This document shows, piece by piece, positions 46,165 through 53,320 of a stretch of 56,773 nucleotides of DNA. Position 1 is the first letter of the stretch. The number at the start of each line of letters is the position of its first letter. The stretch is from Pararhodobacter sp. (GTDB taxonomy: Bacteria > Pseudomonadota > Alphaproteobacteria > Rhodobacterales > Rhodobacteraceae): NCBI GenBank assembly GCA_020832665.1, contig JAFIEG010000022.1, positions 1 to 56,773 on the forward strand, given 5' to 3'. Both the position numbers and the translations under genes were made by a program. The notes beneath the pieces are model-generated. The model saw nothing but the letters and a program-made list of their open reading frames with translations. It did no database searches and was not told the DNA's origin.

Positions 46165-46635
46165 ATGTCAGCCTCACGCCACTATGATGTTTTTGGCCTT
46201 CTGCTCAGCTTCCGCATCCTGCCCGAGGAGGTGGATGGCAAGTTTGCCCTGATGGAGGCCATCGTGCCACCCGGGCTGGGCGCTCCGCCCAACGCCCACG
46301 CCGGAGAAACCGAAACCTTTCGCGTTCTGGAAGGCGAGTTCATGTTCATGATCGATGGTCACCCGGTCCCGGCGCATGCCGGCGACACGCTGGTGGTCCC
46401 CGATGGTGCGCCGCATGCCTTTCAATGCACGGGCCCGGCTCCGGGGCGGCTCTTGATCCTGAACGCGCCCGGTCGGATGCATGTTGATTTCTTCCGCGGT
46501 GTGGGGCGGCCGCTCGCCAATGACAGCGAACTGCCCGCGCCCCCGGATGGCCCGCCGGACATGGCGCGCGTGATGCAGATTGCGCAGGCCACGGGCATGA
46601 CCCTTCTTCTGCCTGAGCAGGAGGGTGCGCGATGA
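46165..46635 (+). CDS. Cupin-domain protein
   Basis: The 156-residue protein has a single cupin barrel. The first motif is AHAGETETFRVLEGEFMFMI (two of the metal ligands in HAGETE), and the second is HAGDTLVVPDGAPHAFQC. Cupins include sugar isomerases, dioxygenases and sensors. Its stop overlaps the start of the following membrane protein by four bases, so the two are translated together. It is divergent from a TetR regulator. Confidence 0.85.
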   Translation: MSASRHYDVFGLLLSFRILPEEVDGKFALMEAIVPPGLGAPPNAHAGETETFRVLEGEFMFMIDGHPVPAHAGDTLVVPDGAPHAFQCTGPAPGRLLILNAPGRMHVDFFRGVGRPLANDSELPAPPDGPPDMARVMQIAQATGMTLLLPEQEGAR

Positions 46636-47036
46636 CACAATTCGACGCCCCGTTTCAGCCGACCTGCGTGCCGGGGCTTGCCCGGGTTCAGTTCCGCGCG
46701 GCAACGCTCTATCTGATGGCGGGGCTGGTGCTGGGCATAGTCATGGCAGCAAGCGGGAACTTCACGTTGAAAGGCGTGCATGGGCACCTTCATCTGCTCG
46801 GCTGGGTCACGCTTGCCTTGACAGGCGCTGTCTATACCGTGGTGCCCGATCTGGCCAAGGGTCGGCTGGCACGCTGGCATGTGATCCTGCACAATCTGGG
46901 GCTGCCAATCATGCTGATTGCGCTGGCCGCTTATCTGTCCGGCGTGGCCGCCGCGGAACCCGGGATCGCAGTCGGAGCGGTGCTCAGCACAATCGGCCTC
47001 GGGGCCTTTACCCTGGCAATCTGGCGCGCGCTCTGA
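46632..47036 (+). CDS. Four-helix membrane protein resembling heme-copper oxidase subunit I
   Basis: The 134-residue protein has about four hydrophobic helices. It has a histidine-rich turn GVHGHLHLLGWVTLALTGAVYTVVP and a later RWHVILHNLGLP, giving H50, H52, H54, H83 and H87. These resemble heme-ligand helices of NorB/CcoN-type subunits (usually ~450-550 residues). Being only a third of that length, it may be a small heme-binding relative rather than an oxidase. It is translationally coupled to the cupin. Confidence 0.55.
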   Translation: MTQFDAPFQPTCVPGLARVQFRAATLYLMAGLVLGIVMAASGNFTLKGVHGHLHLLGWVTLALTGAVYTVVPDLAKGRLARWHVILHNLGLPIMLIALAAYLSGVAAAEPGIAVGAVLSTIGLGAFTLAIWRAL

Positions 47037-47378
47037 GCGCGCCAGACCAGAACCGGCATTTCGATGGGGCGCGCCCTTCGACGGCCACTGTGCGATGCCT
47101 TTCTGTCGCTCGCTGCAGATGCTTGATACCTGTTTGCATCAGCAGCACCATGAACGTGGCGGAGGAGAAGCCACCTTTCGCTGCGCCCGGTCAACTGCTC
47201 AGCAATCCGCAGATCGGTATCGAGACGCGGATTGCCGAGCTTCATATGTCATTGAGCCCGCTCTTTTGTGCAGAGCCTTCGGGCCAGGGCCATTGACGGT
47301 TCATACGCTTCATCGCTTGCGCCCCGGCGGGCAGGCCGGCTAGGGTCGCGCAGCCAGATCACCACGAAAGGCCCGGAC
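47037..47378. other. Intergenic region, no gene assigned
   Basis: This 342-bp stretch contains only short open frames. One of 48 codons starts at 47150 after a weak ribosome site, but its composition is not convincing. No terminator with a T-tract, RNA gene or repeat was recognised. Confidence 0.35.
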
Positions 47379-47792
47379 ATGAGCGACACGCTGGATCCCG
47401 ACGCGGTATACGATGCGCACCCTTCCATGTTTCGCAATCACCCCTTCGGCTTCATCCTTTCAGTGCTTCTGATCGCGGCCTTCGGGCTGGGGATCATCAT
47501 CCTGCTGTGGTGGTATCTGCAGACACGGGCAACGCGGCTGCGACTGTCGGGGCGCGACATCCACCTGGAACGCGGGCTTTTGAACAAGGAACACATTGAC
47601 CTCGACATCAGCCAGGTGCGTACCGTCCGCGTGAAGCAGTCACTCATCAACCGCATGCTTTCGACCGGCAAGATCGAGGTCTTCACCACCGGCGACAACC
47701 CGGAATTCACCGTTACCGGCATGCCCGACCCGAATTTCGTGCGCGATTTCATCCGAACGCGCATGCGTGCCGATCCGGATCAGGGAGGCTGA
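47379..47792 (+). CDS. Membrane-anchored PH-domain protein (bPH2/YdbT type)
   Basis: The 137-residue protein has one or two N-terminal helices (FGFILSVLLIAAFGLGIIILLWW) and a bacterial PH-like domain of the bPH2 type (RATRLRLSGRDIHLERGLLNKEHIDLDI). The DISQVRTVRVKQSLINRML motif is typical. The function is unknown; relatives sit in small envelope operons. The start at MSDTLDPDAVYDAHP is chosen, dropping 37 upstream codons. A small membrane-protein gene follows 3 bp downstream. Confidence 0.8.
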   Translation: MSDTLDPDAVYDAHPSMFRNHPFGFILSVLLIAAFGLGIIILLWWYLQTRATRLRLSGRDIHLERGLLNKEHIDLDISQVRTVRVKQSLINRMLSTGKIEVFTTGDNPEFTVTGMPDPNFVRDFIRTRMRADPDQGG

Positions 47793-47795
47793 GCC

Positions 47796-48119
47796 GTGTC
47801 GCAAAGCGATCGGCGCGAACGCCGCCGCGCCCTGCGGCTCCTCCTGGGTCTTTCGGGGCTGGGGGCACTTCTGGCCGCGCTCGTCGTTCTGGGCGCGGCA
47901 ACGGCGCTGCCGGGGCTGTCGGAATGGGTGGCGCAGACCTTCGATGACGGGATCGGCCTGCGCGCTGCTGCCATCATCGCCGCCATCGTCGCAGTGCTCC
48001 TGATGATCGTCTTCGCCATCGCCGCCGGCGACGGCATCATCGGCGAGATCCAGTTCATGATCCCCGGCTTCTTCCTGTTCTTCATCTTCTTCTGGCTGAT
48101 GATCGCCTGGGTCTTTTGA
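47796..48119 (+). CDS. Small membrane protein
   Basis: The 107-residue protein has three hydrophobic stretches (residues ~15-40, ~55-77 and ~86-107) behind a basic N-terminus (MSQSDRRERRRALR). It ends LMIAWVF. It uses a GTG start with a GGGAGGCT ribosome site, 3 bp after the PH-domain gene. I do not recognise a family. Confidence 0.6.
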   Translation: MSQSDRRERRRALRLLLGLSGLGALLAALVVLGAATALPGLSEWVAQTFDDGIGLRAAAIIAAIVAVLLMIVFAIAAGDGIIGEIQFMIPGFFLFFIFFWLMIAWVF

Positions 48120-48140
48120 CAAGGCCCGGCAAGCCGGGCT
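48120..48140 (+). terminator. Candidate terminator hairpin
   Basis: GCCCGG-CAAG-CCGGGC begins 5 bp after the stop of the small membrane protein. The stem is perfect but no T-tract follows, so it may act only partly. The rest of the 310-bp convergent gap to msrP holds nothing recognised. Confidence 0.4.
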
Positions 48141-48429
48141 GGCGGTTGTAATGGCCGGAACGTGCCAGGGGCCCCGCGGCGGCTGCGAAGAACGTCTTCT
48201 CGTTGCGCCGTGACCCGATGTCGGCTGTGGGCTCGGAAACTGACCTGACACTGCATTCAGCCGGCCGCGCAACGAGACCATCAATGCGTCCGGGGCGGCT
48301 TGGAATGTCACGGCGCGGCATTCATTTGTGGCGCATGCCGGGAAGCCGGAAATGGCCTCGGCTTTTTCAGGCGGGCCTCATCGTTGCACATGGTGAGCAA
48401 CCGACGGATGCATGCGCAATTCTGCAAAG

Positions 48430-49449
48430 CTATCGGAACAGCCGGTCGCCATAGCGTTCTTCAAGCCCCGCATACATATGCGCGACGAAGTCGCCATAGC
48501 CATTGTAAAGCAAGGTCGGCCTGCGCTCGGGGCGGGCGAGGAACCCGACATCCGACTCGGTCCTGATGAACTGCTCCTCGGCCTGGCTCCAGCGGGGATG
48601 ATCGATCTCGGGATTGACGTTTGCCCAGAATCCGTATTCCGCTCCCTGAACATCCCACCAGAAGGTTGTCGGCATCTCCTCGGTGAAGGTAAAGCGCACG
48701 ATCCCCTTGATGCTCTTGAAGCCGTATTTCCAGGGAACCACCAGCCTGAGCGGCGAACCGTTCTGCTGGGCCAGTGGCTGGCCGTAGGCGCCGGTGCCCA
48801 GAAAGGCAAGCTCGTTGGTCGCCTCCTCGATCGTCAGCGCCTCGATATAGGGCCAGGGATACCAGCCCGCGCGCTGGCCGGGCGCGACCTCGGGGTCATT
48901 GAAGGTTTCCATGCGGACATATCGGGCGCTCGCAAGCGGTCTGGCAAGTTCGACGAGGGCGCGCATGGGAAAGCCGGTCCACGGCACGGCCATCGACCAG
49001 GCTTCAACACAGCGCAGCCGGTATAGCCGTTCTTCAAGCTCGACCTGCGCCAGCAAATCGTCGATGTCGATCTGGCGTTCCTGTTCAACCAGCCCGTCAA
49101 TCACCACCGTCCAGGGCCGCACAGGCAGGTTCCTGGCCTCGCGCCAGATCGACTTGGATGTGCCGAACTCGTAATAGTTGGTGTATCGGGCGAACACCGC
49201 TTCATCGGTCAGCGGCCGATCAAGCGCGAAGCTGTCGTTGCGCGCAACCGGATAGAGGTTGATCGACGGATCACCCTCGGGTGGGCCGGCGGCAGCCTCG
49301 GCGCCTTGCGGGGAGAGCGCTGCGCCGCCCATGGCCGCCGCGACCCCGGCAGCGGCGGATTTCAGCAGGTGCCGGCGATTGAGGAATACCGCCTCGTCGG
49401 TTGCCTCAGCCTCGGGAATCTCCCAGTCGCGACGACGTTTGATCAACAT
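48430..49449 (-). CDS. msrP: Protein-methionine-sulfoxide reductase catalytic subunit MsrP (YedY)
   Basis: MsrP is a periplasmic molybdopterin enzyme that repairs oxidised methionines in envelope proteins. The 339-residue protein has a Tat signal (NRRHLLKSAAAG at ~24-35) and the Mo-coordinating Cys at residue 147 (LRCVEAWSMAVPW). Further family motifs are EPLR-like PLRLVVPWKYGFKSIKGI and NPEIDHPRWSQA. The length is typical. The usual membrane partner msrQ is not next to it. Upstream on the same strand are a YHS protein and a two-component system. Confidence 0.92.
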   Translation of the reverse strand: MLIKRRRDWEIPEAEATDEAVFLNRRHLLKSAAAGVAAAMGGAALSPQGAEAAAGPPEGDPSINLYPVARNDSFALDRPLTDEAVFARYTNYYEFGTSKSIWREARNLPVRPWTVVIDGLVEQERQIDIDDLLAQVELEERLYRLRCVEAWSMAVPWTGFPMRALVELARPLASARYVRMETFNDPEVAPGQRAGWYPWPYIEALTIEEATNELAFLGTGAYGQPLAQQNGSPLRLVVPWKYGFKSIKGIVRFTFTEEMPTTFWWDVQGAEYGFWANVNPEIDHPRWSQAEEQFIRTESDVGFLARPERRPTLLYNGYGDFVAHMYAGLEERYGDRLFR

Positions 49450-49570
49450 GGTGCTGCCTCCTTATCCGAACGGATTACCCCGCCTATGCCGCAACCGGCG
49501 CGTGCGGCAGGCCCTCCCGGGGACAAGCCTCGCCCCCTGCCCCGCAAGGAATGCCCACCGTCCCGCCGGC

Positions 49571-50017
49571 CTAGAATATATCCGGCCAGCGCTCATCGGC
49601 TGCCTCGATATAGGCGTCCCTGTTGGCCTGCCAACGCCGGTGAATGCCGTGCGAAAAGTTGAGAAACAGCCTGCCATCGACAATGCTCCAGGCATCGGCG
49701 ATCGTCGTGGCGGTGTAGCCGCGCGCCGCCGCCCATGCGCACCAGCCGCCATATTGCGGCGCATAGGCTTCGGGATCTGCGGCGAACATGTCGCGGTGTT
49801 CGGCATTGGTGAACAACCAGGTCGCGCCCATCCATTCATGGGCATGCTCAGACGATCCCCGGGTGGGTTCGCCAAGGGTGAAATAGGCAACCGGGTCCGT
49901 CCCGCCAATGGCGTAGCCATCGCGTTCGAAGATCTGCTCGGCGGTCGCCGCCGTGGCCAGCGGCATCATCCACAGCGCGGCGACAAGGGTCAGGGCCAAA
50001 ATGCGCAAGGTTTTCAT
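49571..50017 (-). CDS. Secreted YHS-domain protein
   Basis: The 148-residue protein has a signal peptide (MKTLRILALTLVAALWMMPLATAA). A YHS-type domain follows: GTDPVAYFTLGEPTRGS, then WLFTNAEHRDMFAADPEAYAPQYGG with WCAW just after. Related proteins are usually annotated as YHS-domain or heavy-metal-associated. The GGAGGCG ribosome site supports the ATG at 50017. It lies between the histidine kinase and msrP, all on the minus strand. Confidence 0.85.
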   Translation of the reverse strand: MKTLRILALTLVAALWMMPLATAATAEQIFERDGYAIGGTDPVAYFTLGEPTRGSSEHAHEWMGATWLFTNAEHRDMFAADPEAYAPQYGGWCAWAAARGYTATTIADAWSIVDGRLFLNFSHGIHRRWQANRDAYIEAADERWPDIF

Positions 50018-50178
50018 GATCGCCTCCAGGGCTGCGCGTTTCATTGCCAGTCTCAAGATGCGGCCGGGCTTTGCGCCATGACCGGCCTGCGCCGGATCGC
50101 CCGCATCGGACAGAAGCACACGCTACAGGGCTTGCATATCGTAGCGTCAAACCCCGCTTAAAGATTCGGTAAAACAGA

Positions 50179-51276
50179 TCACTCTCGCGTGACCCGATGC
50201 GCTTGCGCTGCCAGCCGGGGCAGCTTGACCCAGATCCGGGTCCAGCCTTCCCGGCTTTCAGCCCCCACCGTGCCGCCATGCGCCTCGGCAAGGCCCTTCA
50301 CGATTGCCAGACCGATCCCCGCCCCGCCCCGTTCGCGCGAGCGCGACTTCTCGGCGCGATAGAAACGCTCGAAAATGCGCGACATATCGTCGGGCGCGAT
50401 GCCCGGGCCGGTATTGGCAACTTCGATCAGATGCCGCGCACCTTCCCCTTTGCTGCTGATCCGAACCTTTCCGCCGACCGGGGTGAAGCGGCAGGCATTC
50501 TCAAGAAGATTGCGCAGGATCTGCGACAGCTTGTCGGGGTCGGCCGTGAGCCGGCGCGCATCCGGGCTGATCATGATCTTAAAGCTCAGCTCTCTCGCCT
50601 CGATCGTCGAACGCTGAAGCGCAACCAAGCGATCAACTAGATGCGACAGGTCGATGTCTTCCAGGCGTAATTCGATCTCTGAGGCATCGACCTGACTCAA
50701 TTGATGCAAGTCGTCGACCAGCCTTTCCAGCCGCACCACCTCGCTATGCAGCATGTCCAGCGTCGCCGGCGAGGGCGCCACCACCCCGTCGGCGAAGCCT
50801 TCGAGATAGCCGCGCAGATTGGTCAGCGGCGTGCGCAGCTCATGGGCGACATCCGCGACGAGGCGTCTTCGCAGCTCCTCGGTATGCGCCAGGCTGTCAG
50901 CCATGGAATTGAGCGCATGCGCCAGCTCGGCCAGTTCATCGCGCGTGGTCACCGCGACGCGCGCATCATAGTCGCCATCGGACAAACGCTGCGTGGCATC
51001 CTGCATCGCGCGCAACGGCTTGAGCACCTGACGCGTCAGAACGAAGGAAAGCAGGATCGCCAGCCCGACCGCCACCGCGATGGCACTGAGCATGTAGCGG
51101 TGCACGGCATCCACGAACATGGCATGGGTGTCTGCCGGAGAAATGCTGTATTCCTCCATCAGCGTGGTGAAATAGTCGGCTGCAAGAATGTCGATCGCCA
51201 CCCAGACCACGCCCATCGCCACGAATATGGCGGGCAGGTTCACGATCAGCAGTTTCAACAACAGCGTTGTGCGCAT
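50179..51276 (-). CDS. Sensor histidine kinase
   Basis: The 365-residue kinase has two membrane helices (about 9-31 and 62-82) flanking a short periplasmic sensor loop of roughly 30 residues. A HAMP linker and a HisKA domain follow with phosphoacceptor H145 (VADVAHELRTPLTN). The catalytic boxes are NLLENACRF (N), NTGPGIAPDD (G1), FERFYRAE (F) and GGAGIGLAIVKG (G2). The ATG at 51276 follows a GGAAGG ribosome site; an in-frame TTG at 51330 is possible. Its partner regulator lies immediately upstream. Confidence 0.9.
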   Translation of the reverse strand: MRTTLLLKLLIVNLPAIFVAMGVVWVAIDILAADYFTTLMEEYSISPADTHAMFVDAVHRYMLSAIAVAVGLAILLSFVLTRQVLKPLRAMQDATQRLSDGDYDARVAVTTRDELAELAHALNSMADSLAHTEELRRRLVADVAHELRTPLTNLRGYLEGFADGVVAPSPATLDMLHSEVVRLERLVDDLHQLSQVDASEIELRLEDIDLSHLVDRLVALQRSTIEARELSFKIMISPDARRLTADPDKLSQILRNLLENACRFTPVGGKVRISSKGEGARHLIEVANTGPGIAPDDMSRIFERFYRAEKSRSRERGGAGIGLAIVKGLAEAHGGTVGAESREGWTRIWVKLPRLAAQAHRVTRE

Positions 51277-51308
51277 GGCCTTCCGGGATGAATTGCCAAC
51301 CGATCGGG

Positions 51309-52016
51309 TTACGGGTCTTCGCTGAAGCAATAGCCAACCCCCCGCACTGTGCAGACCAGTCGCGGCGCGGCCGGATCACGCTCGATCTTCTGACGCAGTT
51401 TGCCGACATGCACATCGACCACGCGGTCCACCACGGCCGTTTCCTGCTCGTAGATCCGTTCGATAAGCAACTGGCGCGAAAAAACGTGTCCCGGCGCCTG
51501 CATCAGGATCTCGAGCAGCCGAAACTCGAACCGGGTCAGCGCCAGGCGCTCGCCATCGCGGGTCACGACATGTCTGGCAGGGTCAAGCTCCAGCCCGCCC
51601 CGGCGCAGCACCCTTGACGCCTTCGGGGCGCCGGCCGCTGCAAGGCTGCGCCGGCGGATCGCCTTCACCCGCTCGACCAGTTCGCGCGGCGAGAACGGCT
51701 TCACCACATAATCATCCGCCCCGACCTTGAACCCGGCCACGCGGTCGATCTCGTCCTTCTGGGCGGTCAGGATGAGAATGGGCACATCCGAGATTCGGCG
51801 CAACTCCCGCGCAACTTCCCAGCCATCCATTTCCGGCAGCAGCAGATCAAGAATGACGAAATCGACGGGCCTGTCTTGCGCCAGTTCGAGCGCGGTGCGC
51901 CCGTCAGCGGCGCTCACGGTCTGAAAGCCGGCGCTGGCCAGATAGGTTTCGATCAAGGCGCGGATGTTCGGATCATCCTCGACGACGAGAATTGAGCACG
52001 ACTCGCCATGGGTCAT
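51309..52016 (-). CDS. OmpR/PhoB-family response regulator
   Basis: The 235-residue regulator has a receiver domain with phosphoacceptor D57 (FVILDLLLPEMDG), acidic pocket EDD at the N-terminus and K106 (VKPFSP). A winged-helix output domain follows (LTRFEFRLLEILMQAPGHVFSR, split by its turn, and VDVHVGKLRQKI). It is first in the operon with the histidine kinase. Three TTTAT elements at 11-bp spacing upstream look like its target. Confidence 0.93.
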   Translation of the reverse strand: MTHGESCSILVVEDDPNIRALIETYLASAGFQTVSAADGRTALELAQDRPVDFVILDLLLPEMDGWEVARELRRISDVPILILTAQKDEIDRVAGFKVGADDYVVKPFSPRELVERVKAIRRRSLAAAGAPKASRVLRRGGLELDPARHVVTRDGERLALTRFEFRLLEILMQAPGHVFSRQLLIERIYEQETAVVDRVVDVHVGKLRQKIERDPAAPRLVCTVRGVGYCFSEDP

Positions 52017-52269
52017 CGCTTGCCTTTCCTACGGCCGAGCCGACGAGCATGAGACAGGCTGGCATCACCTGAGCATTCGCGACACGCGTCCTTTCCGCCC
52101 CTCATTTCCCTAGCCTCGGCAGAGTTTAGGAAGTCATGGACAGGCAAGTCAACGGCGCGGGCGGCGCGCGCAATCGCCTTGTGGCCCGGTCGCAAGTGGC
52201 CCGGGAGCCTTGCCTGAGTGCATTGCGGCCTGCGCGGCCGGGGCCGCCGAGTACACGCCGATGTGAGGC

Positions 52270-52302
52270 GGTTTATGGAATCTTTATCCGCGCTTTATCC
52301 GC
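52270..52302. promoter_or_regulatory. Triple TTTAT direct repeat with 11-bp period
   Basis: TTTAT occurs at 52272, 52283 and 52294, exactly 11 bp apart, and the last two are embedded in identical CTTTATCCGC decamers (52282-52291 and 52293-52302). Tandem 10-11-bp repeats are the usual binding pattern of OmpR/PhoB regulators. The array lies about 106-136 bp before the Met-rich gene and about 255 bp upstream of the response-regulator gene. Confidence 0.65.
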
Positions 52303-52407
52303 ATCATGCACCCGGCCGTTAGCGTTTGGCAGCGCAGGGCATGAGGGCGTGCATCGGCGGCTCTCATGAACGGCGCTTGAAAGCAATCGAACCAAAAGGA
52401 TCAAGAA

Positions 52408-52725
52408 ATGACGTATTCCATGACCACCATGACATCCGCGGCGGCACTGGCACTGGCGCTGAGTTCGGCGGCGGCACTGGCCGGGACAGCTCAGACACAA
52501 TCGGCGTTTGAAACCGCCACGCCCGCACCGGCCTACTTGCTGTTGGCATCCGGCAACGGCGACATGATGGATGGCGACATGACGGACGATGAGACGATGG
52601 ACGACGACATGATGATGGAAGACGAGGGGATGATGGATGATTGCGAGGTGATGGAGGGGGACGAAGTGCCGGAAGAGTGCGAGATGATGGACGGGGACGA
52701 CATGATGGAAGAGGAGGAAATGTAG
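52408..52725 (+). CDS. Small secreted Met/Asp/Glu-rich protein
   Basis: The 105-residue protein has a signal peptide (residues ~1-26, TSAAALALALSSAAALAG). A short linker ends at LLASGN. The last 55 residues contain 15 Met, 15 Asp and 13 Glu, two Cys and no Lys or Arg. Met pairs or triplets alternate with acidic runs, as in GDMMDGDM and DDDMMMEDEG. This composition suggests metal binding or a sacrificial methionine pool in the periplasm. An AAAAGGA site precedes the ATG. It is divergent from the response regulator and close to msrP, which repairs methionine sulfoxide. Confidence 0.7.
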   Translation: MTYSMTTMTSAAALALALSSAAALAGTAQTQSAFETATPAPAYLLLASGNGDMMDGDMTDDETMDDDMMMEDEGMMDDCEVMEGDEVPEECEMMDGDDMMEEEEM

Positions 52726-52859
52726 CCTGCGTGCCCCTGTCGCCACGGCCGGGATTGGCGGCGCCCCGGAGGTGCCAACGCCTTCCCTCCCCGGCCTCAG
52801 GCGCGAAGATGGTAAAATGCCGGCATCGCTGATAACTTGATCAAGGCTTGCACAGGCAA

Positions 52860-53204
52860 ATGGACCCGAGCATCGTGAACACTCGCTCACATACATCTGT
52901 CTTGCGGTGGCTGGTGCGTCTGGGGGCACTGCTCGCCCTGGCGGTCGCGCTGGCCACCCTGGGCCTGTTGGCGGCGGGCTACCTTGGCGGGGTGGACATC
53001 ATGCAGCCGCTGGGGGGGCTCTGGTTTGCGGTCGATGCCGGCAGCCTCAACGCAATGCAGGTGGTGATCGAGCGCCATATCTGGCCGCCATTGTGGAGCC
53101 GCGCCGTGTTTCCGGTGCTCAATACCTCGGCGCCACTGGTCGCGCTGTTCAGCAGCCTGGCGGCGATTGTCCTGCTCTGGCTCGGCTGGCGCCGGCACTC
53201 GTAG
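52860..53204 (+). CDS. Small hypothetical membrane protein
   Basis: The 114-residue protein has a basic N-terminus, a first helix (LRWLVRLGALLALAVALATL), a loop containing GGLWFAVDAGSLNAMQVVIERHIWPPLW and a C-terminal helix ending LLWLGWRRHS. It looks like a two- or three-helix membrane protein with a short periplasmic loop. I do not recognise a family. TTGATCAA lies 16 bp before the ATG. It is convergent with the acyl-CoA synthetase gene. Confidence 0.6.
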   Translation: MDPSIVNTRSHTSVLRWLVRLGALLALAVALATLGLLAAGYLGGVDIMQPLGGLWFAVDAGSLNAMQVVIERHIWPPLWSRAVFPVLNTSAPLVALFSSLAAIVLLWLGWRRHS

Positions 53205-53320
53205 TCAGACCTGCGGCACAGCACCAACCTGTCAGCGCCGGGGCTGTCCTCCACCGGGGACGATCCGGCACTCGGTGATCTGGACAATCTGCTGGCCCCT
53301 GCCGTGATTATGCAACTTGC

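Noticed and set aside
47150-47296. 48-codon plus-strand open frame in the gap after the oxidase-like gene
   Set aside because: Weak ribosome site and unconvincing composition, with no similarity recognised.
52837-52844. TTGATCAA as an FNR-type site before the small membrane gene
   Set aside because: FNR sites need TTGAT-N4-ATCAA; the 4-bp spacer is missing and the position is too close to the start codon.
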